This document shows positions 32,348 to 39,848 of a stretch of DNA of 40,383 nucleotides, piece by piece (the stretch's first letter is position 1; each line of letters starts with the position of its first letter). Source of the stretch: Hyphomicrobiales bacterium (GTDB lineage Bacteria > Pseudomonadota > Alphaproteobacteria > Rhizobiales > Xanthobacteraceae); contig WHTP01000047.1 of the NCBI GenBank assembly GCA_009377695.1, positions 1-40,383 of the forward strand, in the 5' to 3' direction. The position numbers and the translations under genes are program-made. The notes under the pieces were generated by a model. The model had not been told where the DNA came from, ran no database searches, and was given only the letters and a program-made list of their open reading frames with translations.

Positions 32348-35300
32348 ATGGCAATTTCATTTTCTTCGCCGAGCAACCGGGACGCCCGTGCCCGCGGTAC
32401 GGGCGTTACGGCGGTGCTCGGACCAACCAACACCGGCAAGACCCATCTCGCGATCGAGCGCATGCTCGCGCATTCGAGCGGCATGATCGGGCTGCCACTG
32501 CGGCTTCTGGCGCGCGAGGTCTACAACAAGTGCATCGAGCGAGTCGGGCCCGAGAACGTCGCGCTCGTTACCGGCGAGGAGAAGATCAAGCCGGCGAATC
32601 CGCGCTTCTGGGTTGCGACCGTCGAAGCGATGCCGCGCGATATCGATGTGGCCTTCGTCGCCATCGACGAGGTGCAGCTCGGCGCCGATCTCGAGCGTGG
32701 CCATGTGTTCACCGACCGCATGCTCAACCAGCGCGGTCGCGAAGAGACGCTGGTGCTTGGCGCCGCGACCGTGCGGCCGATGGTCGAGCGGCTGCTCCCG
32801 GGTGCACATGTGCTCACGCGTCCGCGGCTCTCCCAGCTCACCTTCGCCGGCGAGAAGAAGCTGACCCGCCTGCCGCGCCGCTCCGCGGTGGTCGCGTTCT
32901 CGGCGGAAGAAGTCTACGCGATCGCAGAGCTGATCCGCCGCCAGCGCGGCGGCGCTGCGGTGGTGCTCGGCGGGCTGTCGCCGCGCACACGCAATGCCCA
33001 GGTCGCGCTCTATCAGTCGGGTGACGTCGAATACATGGTCGCAACCGACGCGATCGGAATGGGCCTCAATCTCGACATCGATCACCTCGCCTTCGCCGCC
33101 GATCGCAAGTTCGACGGTTATCAGTTCCGCAAGCTCAATCCGTCCGAGCTTGCGCAGATCGCAGGGCGCGCCGGTCGTGCCACCCGCGATGGCACCTTCG
33201 GCACGACAGGCCGCTGCCCGCCGTTCGATACCGAGATCGTGCAGGCATTGGAGAGCCATTCGTTCGAGCCGTTGAAACAATTGCAGTGGCGCAATACCGC
33301 GCTCGATTTCATGTCGGTCGGCGCATTGCAGGCATCGCTGTCCGAGGTGCCGAAGGAAAACGGTCTCACCCGCGCGCCGGTCGCCGAGGACATCCTGGTG
33401 CTCGATCACGCCTCGCGCGACGAGGATGTGCGCGACATGGCGACCACGCCGGAGGCGGTGGCGCGGTTGTGGGAGGTTTGCCAAGTCCCGGACTACCGCA
33501 AGATCTCGCCTGCGTCCCACGCCGAACTCGCGATGACGTTGTTCGGCTTTCTGATGCGCGAGGGCAAGGTCCCGACCGACTGGTTTGCGAAGCAGGTGGA
33601 TGAGGCCGATCGCGACGACGGCGACATCGACACGCTGTCGAATCGCATTGCGCATATCCGCACCTGGACCTTCGCCGCCAACCGGCTCGACTGGCTCGCC
33701 GACCCGGAGCATTGGCAGGAGCGCACGCGCGCGGTCGAAGACAAACTCTCCGATGCGTTGCATGAGCGGCTGACCGAGCGCTTCGTCGATCGTCGCACCA
33801 GCGTGCTGATGCGGCGCATGCGCGAAAACACCGCGCTCGAAACCGACATCGCCAAGACCGGCGAAGTCGTGGTCGAAGGCCACAAGCTTGGACGCCTCGA
33901 CGGCTTCTCGTTCACGCCCGAGGCATCCGCTGCGGGCTCGGAGGCCAAGGCATTGGCCGGCGCAGCGCAAAAGGCGCTGGCGGGCGAGATCGATGCGCGC
34001 GCCGGCCGCCTCGCGCGCGCCAACGACGATCAGTTTGTGCTGGCGACCGATGGCATCATTCGCTGGCAGGGCCAGCCGGTCGGCCGCATCGTTGCCGCCG
34101 AGGAGGCGCTCAAGCCGCGCGTGCGCATCATCGCCGACGAGCAGCTCACCGGCGCGCCGCGCGACAACGTGCAGGCGCGGCTCGATGCGTGGCTCAAGGC
34201 CCATGTCGAGAAGCTGCTCGGCCCGCTGTTCCAGCTTGCCAATGCCGAGGACGTGACCGGACTCGCGCGCGGCATCGCGTTCCAGCTTGCGGAGTCGCTC
34301 GGCGTGATCGAGCGCGGCAAGATCGCCGACGACGTCAAGTCGCTCGACCAGACCGCGCGCGCGTCGCTGCGCAAATACGGCGTGCGGTTCGGCGCCTATC
34401 ACATCTATGTGCCGGCGCTGCTCAAGCCGGCGCCGCGCGTGCTCGCGACCCAGCTCTCCGCGCTCAAGCAGGAGGACTCTGGGAGCAAGGGCCTCGACGT
34501 CATCCTGCAGCTTGCCGCGTCGGGTCGCACCTCGATCGCCGCCGACAAGACGATCGCGCACGAACTCTATCGCATCGCGGGTTTCCGCGTCTGCGGCGAG
34601 CGCGCGGTGCGGGTCGACATTCTCGAGCGGCTCGCCGATATCATCCGTCCGGCGCTCGCCTGGCGGCCGGGCGCTCCCGGTCCGCGTCCGGCGGCCACTG
34701 CCGACCGCTTCGGCTTTACGGTGACGACGGCGATGACCTCGCTCGCAGGCTGTTCGGGCGAAGACTTCGCATCGGTGCTGCGCGCGCTCGGCTATCGCAT
34801 GGAGAAGCGTCCGAAGCCGCCGCCGGAGCCGGCAGTCGAGACGCCCGCGGTCGAGATGGCCGTTGCCGACGTGGGCGCTGACGCGACTGCGCCTGCTGAG
34901 AGCACACCCGCCGAGACCGCCCCAGTCGAAGCAGTCAGCGCTGATGCGGTGGGGACGGAAGCACCGGTGACCGATGCGGCGGCTGTCGACGTCACGCCCT
35001 TGGTCGCCGATGTTGCGCCCGAGGCTGCGCAGGCGGTTGACACGCCAAACATGGAAGCGACCGAAGCGGCGGAAACGCCTGCTGAGTCGGCTCCGCCGGC
35101 CGCCGAAGCGAGCGCGGCGGCGCCCTCGGAACCGTCCGTAGAGCAAGCCGCCGCGCCCGCGCAAGCGGAGCAGGAGTTCATCGAGGTGTGGCGACCGGGT
35201 CGCCCGGAGGGTCAGCGTCCGCGCGGGCCGCGCCCGCAGCACGACGCCAAGGGCCGTCATGAGGGCCGTCATGAGGCCCCTCGCGGGCCGCGCCGCCCGC

Positions 35301-35725
35301 GGCATGCTCCACAAGCCGCCGCAGCCGCCAACGGCGCACCGGCATCGGCGGAGGGCGTGGCCGCAGCTGCGGCCGGTGTGCCTGCCGAAGGAGCGCCCGC
35401 GTCCGAGCAGGCGCGGCCGTGGCGGCGCGACGATCGCAAAGGCCGCGATCACGAGCGACGCGATGACGGTCGACATGAACGCGGCACCCGGCCGCAATCT
35501 CCCGGCCGGCCGCAGCGCGATGATCGCAGCGGTGGCCGCCCGCAGCGCGGCGAACGCCCCCCGCGCAGCGATCGTCCGGACCGCGACCCCGAACTGCGTG
35601 CAAAATACATCAAGGGCCGGGACGGCCGTGAGCGGCGCGAGCAGCAGCAGGCGGATCCCAACTCGCCGTTCGCCAAGCTCGCGGCGCTCAAGGCGCAACT
35701 CGAGTCGAACAAGGAGCCGAGCTAG
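32348..35725 (+). CDS. SUV3-like DEAD/H-type RNA helicase with long disordered tail
   Basis: A 1125-aa protein whose first part resembles the mitochondrial degradosome RNA helicase SUV3, implying ATP-driven RNA unwinding in RNA turnover. Walker A is GPTNTGKT (residues 25-32), followed by AIDEVQLGADLERGHVF (DEVQ at 107-110), LVLGAATVRPM, VATDAIGMGLNLDIDHL and ELAQIAGRAGRATRDGT (motif VI). A large middle part (about 300-840) follows. From about residue 845 the chain is low-complexity: first Ala/Glu/Pro/Thr/Val-rich, then after FIEVWRPGRPEG a strongly basic Arg/Asp/Gly-rich stretch ending near LAALKAQLES. Such RGG-like tails often bind RNA or RNase partners. ATG 32348 is used; an upstream GTG at 32291 adds 19 unlikely residues. 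The S4 gene follows in 10 bp. Confidence 0.9.
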   Translation: MAISFSSPSNRDARARGTGVTAVLGPTNTGKTHLAIERMLAHSSGMIGLPLRLLAREVYNKCIERVGPENVALVTGEEKIKPANPRFWVATVEAMPRDIDVAFVAIDEVQLGADLERGHVFTDRMLNQRGREETLVLGAATVRPMVERLLPGAHVLTRPRLSQLTFAGEKKLTRLPRRSAVVAFSAEEVYAIAELIRRQRGGAAVVLGGLSPRTRNAQVALYQSGDVEYMVATDAIGMGLNLDIDHLAFAADRKFDGYQFRKLNPSELAQIAGRAGRATRDGTFGTTGRCPPFDTEIVQALESHSFEPLKQLQWRNTALDFMSVGALQASLSEVPKENGLTRAPVAEDILVLDHASRDEDVRDMATTPEAVARLWEVCQVPDYRKISPASHAELAMTLFGFLMREGKVPTDWFAKQVDEADRDDGDIDTLSNRIAHIRTWTFAANRLDWLADPEHWQERTRAVEDKLSDALHERLTERFVDRRTSVLMRRMRENTALETDIAKTGEVVVEGHKLGRLDGFSFTPEASAAGSEAKALAGAAQKALAGEIDARAGRLARANDDQFVLATDGIIRWQGQPVGRIVAAEEALKPRVRIIADEQLTGAPRDNVQARLDAWLKAHVEKLLGPLFQLANAEDVTGLARGIAFQLAESLGVIERGKIADDVKSLDQTARASLRKYGVRFGAYHIYVPALLKPAPRVLATQLSALKQEDSGSKGLDVILQLAASGRTSIAADKTIAHELYRIAGFRVCGERAVRVDILERLADIIRPALAWRPGAPGPRPAATADRFGFTVTTAMTSLAGCSGEDFASVLRALGYRMEKRPKPPPEPAVETPAVEMAVADVGADATAPAESTPAETAPVEAVSADAVGTEAPVTDAAAVDVTPLVADVAPEAAQAVDTPNMEATEAAETPAESAPPAAEASAAAPSEPSVEQAAAPAQAEQEFIEVWRPGRPEGQRPRGPRPQHDAKGRHEGRHEAPRGPRRPRHAPQAAAAANGAPASAEGVAAAAAGVPAEGAPASEQARPWRRDDRKGRDHERRDDGRHERGTRPQSPGRPQRDDRSGGRPQRGERPPRSDRPDRDPELRAKYIKGRDGRERREQQQADPNSPFAKLAALKAQLESNKEPS

Positions 35726-35735
35726 GCGTTATCTT

Positions 35736-36113
35736 TTGGATCGGCAGCGCATCGATAAGTGGCTGTGGCACGCGCGGGTGGTGCGCACCCGCAGCGCCGC
35801 AGCTGCGCTCGCTGCCTCCGGTCACGTCCGTCTCAACAGCCAACGCATCGATGCGGCGAGCCACACGGTCCGTGCCGGTGACGTTGTGACCATCGCGCTT
35901 GACCGCACCGTGCGCGTGCTCCGGGTGGCGGGCTTTGCGGAGCGGCGCGGATCGTCGGATGCGGCGCGGCTGCTTTACGAGGATGTGAGTCCGGCGCCGG
36001 TGCAGCCGAAGTCGGAACCTCCGCCGCCGGGCGAGCGGGCCCCTGGCGCCGGACGTCCCACCAAGCAAGAGCGCCGCGCGATCGGCCGTTTCACGGGTGA
36101 GGACAGGGAATAG
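35736..36113 (+). CDS. S4-domain RNA-binding protein (Hsp15/HslR-like)
   Basis: A 125-aa protein with an S4 RNA-binding domain at about residues 3-60 ([58 protein letters not shown]). A Pro/Glu-rich stretch and a basic tail follow. E. coli Hsp15 binds free 50S subunits carrying stalled nascent chains, and a similar ribosome-recycling role is likely. The only start that keeps the S4 domain whole is TTG at 35736, ten bases after the helicase stop and without a clear ribosome site. Translation probably continues from the helicase by reinitiation. The pairing of this gene with the SUV3-like helicase suggests a joint role in RNA or ribosome quality control, which is inference. Confidence 0.85.
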   Translation: MDRQRIDKWLWHARVVRTRSAAAALAASGHVRLNSQRIDAASHTVRAGDVVTIALDRTVRVLRVAGFAERRGSSDAARLLYEDVSPAPVQPKSEPPPPGERAPGAGRPTKQERRAIGRFTGEDRE

Positions 36114-36202
36114 CCGGCTGGAGCTGGGCTGCGCTGACAGTGCATCACTTGCCCACCTTGTTCCCTTGCGCTACTCAGCCCCCGCGACATCCGGAGTTTG
36201 TG

Positions 36203-36541
36203 ATGACCTACGTCGTCGTCGAAGGCTGCATTAAGTGCAAGTTCATGGACTGCGTCGAGGTGTGCCCCGTGGATTGCTTCTACGAGGGCGAGAACATGCT
36301 CGTCATTCATCCCGACGAATGCATCGACTGCGGCGTTTGCGAGCCGGAATGCCCGATTGAGGCGATCAAGCCGGACACCGAGCCGGGGCTTGAGCGCTTC
36401 CTGAGCCTCAATGCGGAGTTCGCAAAGGTCTGGCCGAACATCACGGCGAAGAAGCCGTCGCCCCCGGATGCGAAGGATTGGGAAGGTGTTCCCGAAAAGC
36501 TTGAAAAGCATTTTTCGCCGGAACCGGGAGAGGGGGACTAA
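36203..36541 (+). CDS. fdxA: Seven-iron ferredoxin FdxA
   Basis: A 112-aa ferredoxin carrying one 3Fe-4S and one 4Fe-4S cluster, for low-potential electron transfer in the cytoplasm. Cysteines 9, 12, 17, 21 and 25 lie in [18 protein letters not shown] and cysteines 40, 43, 46 and 50 in [17 protein letters not shown], the layout of the FdxA/Azotobacter FdI class. The C-terminal extension [20 protein letters not shown] is also characteristic. ATG 36203 has CGGAG 7 nt upstream. It lies between the S4 gene and carD, as in other Hyphomicrobiales. Confidence 0.96.
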   Translation: MTYVVVEGCIKCKFMDCVEVCPVDCFYEGENMLVIHPDECIDCGVCEPECPIEAIKPDTEPGLERFLSLNAEFAKVWPNITAKKPSPPDAKDWEGVPEKLEKHFSPEPGEGD

Positions 36542-36655
36542 TATTCACATTGTGCCGTAGCAATATTCAGTGCCTAAAAACTTCGACGTGTTAACCAACT
36601 GGCGGTAATTTAATCACGGCGCATGACTGAAATACCGTTTTGCGACGCGATAACG

Positions 36656-36684
36656 CTTTGATTTTTGCGGAAAATGTGTTAGAT
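36656..36684 (+). promoter_or_regulatory. Candidate sigma70-type promoter between fdxA and carD
   Basis: CTTTGA (36656-36661), a 17-nt spacer and TTAGAT (36679-36684), in the most AT-rich stretch of the area (about 36540-36700). The predicted start near 36691 lies just ahead of the hairpin at 36705-36749. Confidence 0.45.
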
Positions 36685-36690
36685 ATGCGA

Positions 36691-36760
36691 AAAATGAGTG
36701 AAAGCCCCGCATCCGAAGGCGCTCCCACAGGGCGCATGCTTCTTCGGGGTTAATTTTCCG
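36691..36760 (+). ncRNA. Candidate short structured RNA or attenuator upstream of carD
   Basis: Starting about 7 nt after a plausible promoter, the sequence folds by eye into one interrupted stem: CCCCG/CGGGG (36705-36709, 36745-36749), GAAG/CTTC (36715-36718, 36739-36742) and GCGC/GCGC (36719-36722, 36732-36735). TTAATTTTCC follows. This looks like an intrinsic terminator, so the product would be a transcript of about 65 nt. Alternatively it is an attenuator in the carD leader or the terminator of fdxA. No known RNA family was recognised. Confidence 0.35.
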
Positions 36761-36800
36761 AGGAACCGTCACTAGAGGCGTGAGACCCACGTAGTGTGCC

Positions 36801-37538
36801 GTGGCAGGCAAGACGCGTCATCGTACTAAGAAGTCCCCCGCCGCAACCCGGCGGGCCAAGAAAGCCGGCTCGCGCCGGAGGACTACACCCGCTGCTCGCG
36901 GCCATACCCGCGGTCGAGCCCCCGTGACCAGCCTCCGGCGCAAACCGGAGGCCGAAGGAGCAACTCTCGGAATGACCACCAAGAAGACCACTCAACGGCA
37001 AGGCTTCAAGACCAACGAGTACATCGTGTATCCCGCGCATGGCGTGGGCCAGATCATCGCGATCGAGGAGCAGGAGGTCGCCGGCCTGAAGCTTGAGTTG
37101 TTCGTGATCAACTTCGTCAAAGACAAGATGACGCTGCGCGTCCCCACCGCGAAGGCGGCGTCCGTCGGCATGCGTAAGCTCGCCGAGGGCACGCTCGTCA
37201 AGCGTGCGCTCGAGACGCTCAAGGGCCGGGCTCGCGTCAAGCGCACCATGTGGTCGCGGCGCGCGCAGGAATACGAGGCGAAGATCAATTCCGGCGACAT
37301 CGTCGCCATCGCGGAGGTGGTGCGCGACCTGTTCCGTTCGGAGTCGCAGCCGGAGCAGTCCTATTCCGAGCGTCAGCTTTACGAGGCCGCGCTCGACCGG
37401 CTCTCGCGCGAGATCGCTGCCGTGCAGCGCGTGACCGAGACCGAGGCGATCAAAGAGATCGAGGCCGCCCTTGCCAAGGGACCGCGCCGCGGTCCGGCCA
37501 AGACGGCTGAAGAGTTGGTCGAGGACGAGGCGGCGTAA
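36801..37538 (+). CDS. carD: CarD-family RNA polymerase-binding transcription regulator
   Basis: CarD proteins bind the RNA polymerase beta subunit and stabilise open promoter complexes. The RNAP-interacting domain is visible as QGFKTNEYIVYPAHGVGQII, EEQEVAGLKLELFVINFVKD and KMTLRVPTAKAASVGMRKLA. A helical DNA-binding C-terminus follows (MWSRRAQEYEAKINSGDIVA, AEVVRDLFRSESQPEQSYSE, RQLYEAALDRLSREIAAVQR). The start is uncertain. The standard start is ATG 36972 (MTTKKTTQRQG), with AAGGAG 13 nt upstream to its first base, giving 188 aa. The frame is open back to GTG 36801, adding 57 very basic Arg/Lys/Ala/Thr-rich residues that could be a DNA-binding extension, but without a ribosome site. Coordinates show the long form. 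A strong terminator follows. Confidence 0.88.
   Translation: MAGKTRHRTKKSPAATRRAKKAGSRRRTTPAARGHTRGRAPVTSLRRKPEAEGATLGMTTKKTTQRQGFKTNEYIVYPAHGVGQIIAIEEQEVAGLKLELFVINFVKDKMTLRVPTAKAASVGMRKLAEGTLVKRALETLKGRARVKRTMWSRRAQEYEAKINSGDIVAIAEVVRDLFRSESQPEQSYSERQLYEAALDRLSREIAAVQRVTETEAIKEIEAALAKGPRRGPAKTAEELVEDEAA
36931..36952 (+). promoter_or_regulatory. Hairpin next to the internal carD ribosome site
   Basis: GCCTCCGG (36931-36938) and CCGGAGGC (36945-36952) form an 8-bp stem with a 6-nt loop. The AAGGAG that serves ATG 36972 begins 2-3 nt later. If translation begins at 36972 this is a leader hairpin; if at GTG 36801 it lies within the coding region. Confidence 0.45.
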
Positions 37539-37567
37539 GCCTCTGTTAACTGCAAGCGAATTAAGTC

Positions 37568-37601
37568 GAGGCCCGGCGGTACTGCCGGGCCTCTTTCGTT
37601 T
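37568..37601 (+). terminator. Intrinsic terminator after carD
   Basis: A perfect 10-bp stem GAGGCCCGGC/GCCGGGCCTC (37568-37577, 37584-37593) with a 6-nt loop, followed by TTTCGTTT. It lies 29 bp after the carD stop codon. Confidence 0.88.
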
Positions 37602-37756
37602 CCGCCGGCCAGTTCTTGGAATCCGGTGCGGGGCTACCGGTTGCCGGAGTTGCGGCGCGCTGTGTCATGCGGGCAGGATTCGAGCCGGGGACGGGCAAGA
37701 ATATCACGGTCAAGTCATATTGTTGCTCCGATTGGGGTCGACGGTGACGGGATCGG

Positions 37757-38677
37757 GTGATCGCGAACGGGGGTTTGCGTTTGAAAGCAGGTCGATTCTT
37801 CGCGTGCGTCGCCATGGTTGGCGTGGGCGCGATCGCCGGTACACTGTCCGGCGGATTAACCAACGCAGCGCGTTCGCCGGAGGCCGGTCCTGGCGGGGCC
37901 GCAATCGACCATAGCCCGTCTATTGCGCGGGCCGCCTCCGAGACATCAGACCAGAATTCCAAAGACCAGAATTCCAAAGACCAGAATTCCAAAGACCAGA
38001 ATTCCAAAGACCAGAATTCCAATATGACGGTCGTCAGCATGACGGCGAAGCAGCCTTCGCGCGCCGCGTCCGAGGCTGATGCACCGGCGCCGGTCACGGT
38101 CATCGCCGCCCGCTTCCCGGCCAACTGGCAGCAGGTCGCGCGCGCCTCGAATGGCGATAACGGTTCACCCGCGCAGGCTCTCGCCTACGCCGCCGAGGCG
38201 CGGCGTGGTATGCTGCCATCGGCGGAACCTGTCGAGCCGGCCCATCCGGCCGCTGCTTCGGCGTCCGGTTTCCGGCTTGCCAGCGTCGACCGCGGCGCCG
38301 AGCCCGTACCCACGCCGGTGCCGATGCCGAAGCGCATGGCCAAGCCCGCCCCCGCGAAGCCGGCTGTTCTGTTCAACGATGCGCAACTCGCCAGCATCAA
38401 GGCGCGGTTGCGGCTGACCCGCGACCAGGAGATGCACTGGCCGCAGGTCGAGTCGGCGTTGCGCGCAATCTCGTGGAAGATTGCGACCCGGCAGAATTCC
38501 GCGCGCCCGGTACGCGGCAGGCAGCAGGCGGCGATGATCGATCCCAACAGTCCTGAGGTCGCGCGGCTGAAGTCGGCAGCGTTCCCGCTGATCATGAGCT
38601 TGCGCGAAGACCAGAAGCAGGAAGTGCGTCAACTCGCGCACACGATGGGACTGAGGCAAGTCGCGTCGATGTTTTGA
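37757..38677 (+). CDS. Exported Spy-like (LTxxQ) protein with (DQNSK)5 repeat
   Basis: A 306-aa protein with an N-terminal export segment (GRFFACVAMVGVGAIAGTLSGG). A five-unit pentapeptide repeat DQNSK lies at residues 65-89, encoded by a 15-bp tandem repeat. Then comes a long Ala/Pro-rich linker, and a C-terminal helical domain from about 210 (NDAQLASIKARLRLTRDQEM, HWPQVESALRAI, SLREDQKQEVRQLAHTMGLR). The LTxxQ pattern in a helical region recalls the Spy/CpxP periplasmic chaperone family, but the match is short. The start is unclear: GTG 37757 has GGGA about 5 nt upstream, while TTG 37775 or 37781 would also keep the signal segment. The role is unknown; a periplasmic stress or folding role is the best guess. 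Confidence 0.72.
   Translation: MIANGGLRLKAGRFFACVAMVGVGAIAGTLSGGLTNAARSPEAGPGGAAIDHSPSIARAASETSDQNSKDQNSKDQNSKDQNSKDQNSNMTVVSMTAKQPSRAASEADAPAPVTVIAARFPANWQQVARASNGDNGSPAQALAYAAEARRGMLPSAEPVEPAHPAAASASGFRLASVDRGAEPVPTPVPMPKRMAKPAPAKPAVLFNDAQLASIKARLRLTRDQEMHWPQVESALRAISWKIATRQNSARPVRGRQQAAMIDPNSPEVARLKSAAFPLIMSLREDQKQEVRQLAHTMGLRQVASMF
37949..38023 (+). repeat. 15-bp tandem repeat, five copies, inside the Spy-like gene
   Basis: GACCAGAATTCCAAA repeats five times (37949, 37964, 37979, 37994, 38009). The copies are identical at the DNA level apart from the last base of unit 5 (AAT for AAA), so expansion is recent. The period is a multiple of three, so copy-number change alters length without breaking the frame. 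The codon choice (AAA, TCC, AAT) is AT-rich for this genome. Confidence 0.95.
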
Positions 38678-38744
38678 TCGTTGCGGGCGGAATGACTAAC
38701 CTCAGCGCTCGCGGCGACCCGCCGCGCCCAAGCAAGTTCCCTTC

Positions 38745-39716
38745 TCACTGCACCTTGATGCCGGCGGATGAGATCACACCCGCCCATTTCTTCGACTCGG
38801 ACGCGATGAAGGCGGCAAAGTCCTGCGGCGTGCCCGGCCGTGGCTCGACGCGAAAACGTGCGAGACTCGCTTTCATCTCGGCGGAGCGCAGACCGTCGTT
38901 GATCACGCGATTGAGCCGCTCGACCACCGCTTGAGGCGTGCCGGCGGGCGCCATGACACCGGTCCAGAATGTCATTACGAACTTCGGATAGCCGGCCTCC
39001 GCCATTGTCGGCACATCAGGCAGATCCGCGCTGCGCTTCGGGCTCGTCACCGCGAGCGCGCGCAGCTTGCCTTGCTCGACGTGCGGCAACAGGACGCCGG
39101 GCGAGTCGATGATGAAGTGCAGCTGTCCCGCGATCAGGTCAGTGATTGCCGGGGCTGCGCCCTTGTACGGCACGTAGAGGACATCGGTCTTGGTCAGCAG
39201 CTTGAACAGGCCCCAGGCGATGTGCGGCGGTGTGCCGAGGCCGGAGCCGTAGTTGAGCTTGCCGGCATTGGCTTTCGCGTGCGCGACCAGTTCGGCAACC
39301 GACTTCGCCGGCAGTGTGGAGTTCACCGCCAGCAACATCGTGCCCTCCGAGACCGCGGCGACCGGCGCAAAGCTCTTCACCGGATCGTAGCCGGCATTTT
39401 TGTAGAGCGCCGGCGTCACCGCGAGCGAGCCGGACGAGCCGAACAGCAGCGTGTAGCCGTCCGGCTCTGCGCTGGCTACGGCCTTGCTGCCGATCACGGC
39501 CCCGGCGCCCGGGCGGTTCTCGATCACCACGGTCTGTCCGAGCCCCTGCGACAGGCGGTCGCCGACCAGGCGTCCCATCACGTCGATCGGCCCCCCGGGC
39601 GGGAACGGCACGATCATTCGGATCGGCTTGGTTGGATAGGTCTGAGCGCGCGCATCGGCGGCCACCAACACAGTGGCGCATGCCAATGCGCACAGCAGCG
39701 CGCGCTTGGACAACAT
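38745..39716 (-). CDS. Bug/TctC-family tripartite tricarboxylate transporter solute-binding protein
   Basis: A 323-aa periplasmic receptor of the Bug family. A signal peptide spans residues 1-24 (KRALLCALACATVLVAADARA, cut before QTYPTKP). Family motifs are IRMIVPFPPGGPIDVMGRLV, GQTVVIENRPGAGAVIGSKA, EPDGYTLLFGSSGSLAVTPA, YVPYKGAAPAITDLIAGQLH, DLPDVPTMAEAGYP and APAGTPQAVVERLN. ATG 39716 has GGGAG 7 nt upstream. It lies 132 bp downstream of a flavoprotein monooxygenase in the same direction, so its ligand may be an aromatic or other acid broken down by that enzyme (inference). No TctAB genes lie nearby. Confidence 0.94.
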   Translation of the reverse strand: MLSKRALLCALACATVLVAADARAQTYPTKPIRMIVPFPPGGPIDVMGRLVGDRLSQGLGQTVVIENRPGAGAVIGSKAVASAEPDGYTLLFGSSGSLAVTPALYKNAGYDPVKSFAPVAAVSEGTMLLAVNSTLPAKSVAELVAHAKANAGKLNYGSGLGTPPHIAWGLFKLLTKTDVLYVPYKGAAPAITDLIAGQLHFIIDSPGVLLPHVEQGKLRALAVTSPKRSADLPDVPTMAEAGYPKFVMTFWTGVMAPAGTPQAVVERLNRVINDGLRSAEMKASLARFRVEPRPGTPQDFAAFIASESKKWAGVISSAGIKVQ

Positions 39717-39848
39717 GGTTCCGCTCCCTAGCTAGATCGCTTCGCCGCTTCTTTGGTCGGCGTCCGATTTTGAAGTGTAGCCGAAATTCCGGGCGGGTCG
39801 ACGCATCCTCCGCTCACTTGGGCGCACGCGGTGTCGCACGCGTGCCAG

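Noticed and set aside
32357-35698. 1113-codon open frame antisense to the helicase gene
   Set aside because: Mirror frame of a strongly biased high-GC gene; the product is Arg/Leu/Ala-rich with no domain, while the sense frame has all helicase motifs.
16740-38023. CRISPR array suggested by short repeats at 16740, 22264 and 37949
   Set aside because: The repeats are contiguous tandem units of 13, 19 and 15 bp without spacers, and no cas genes are present.
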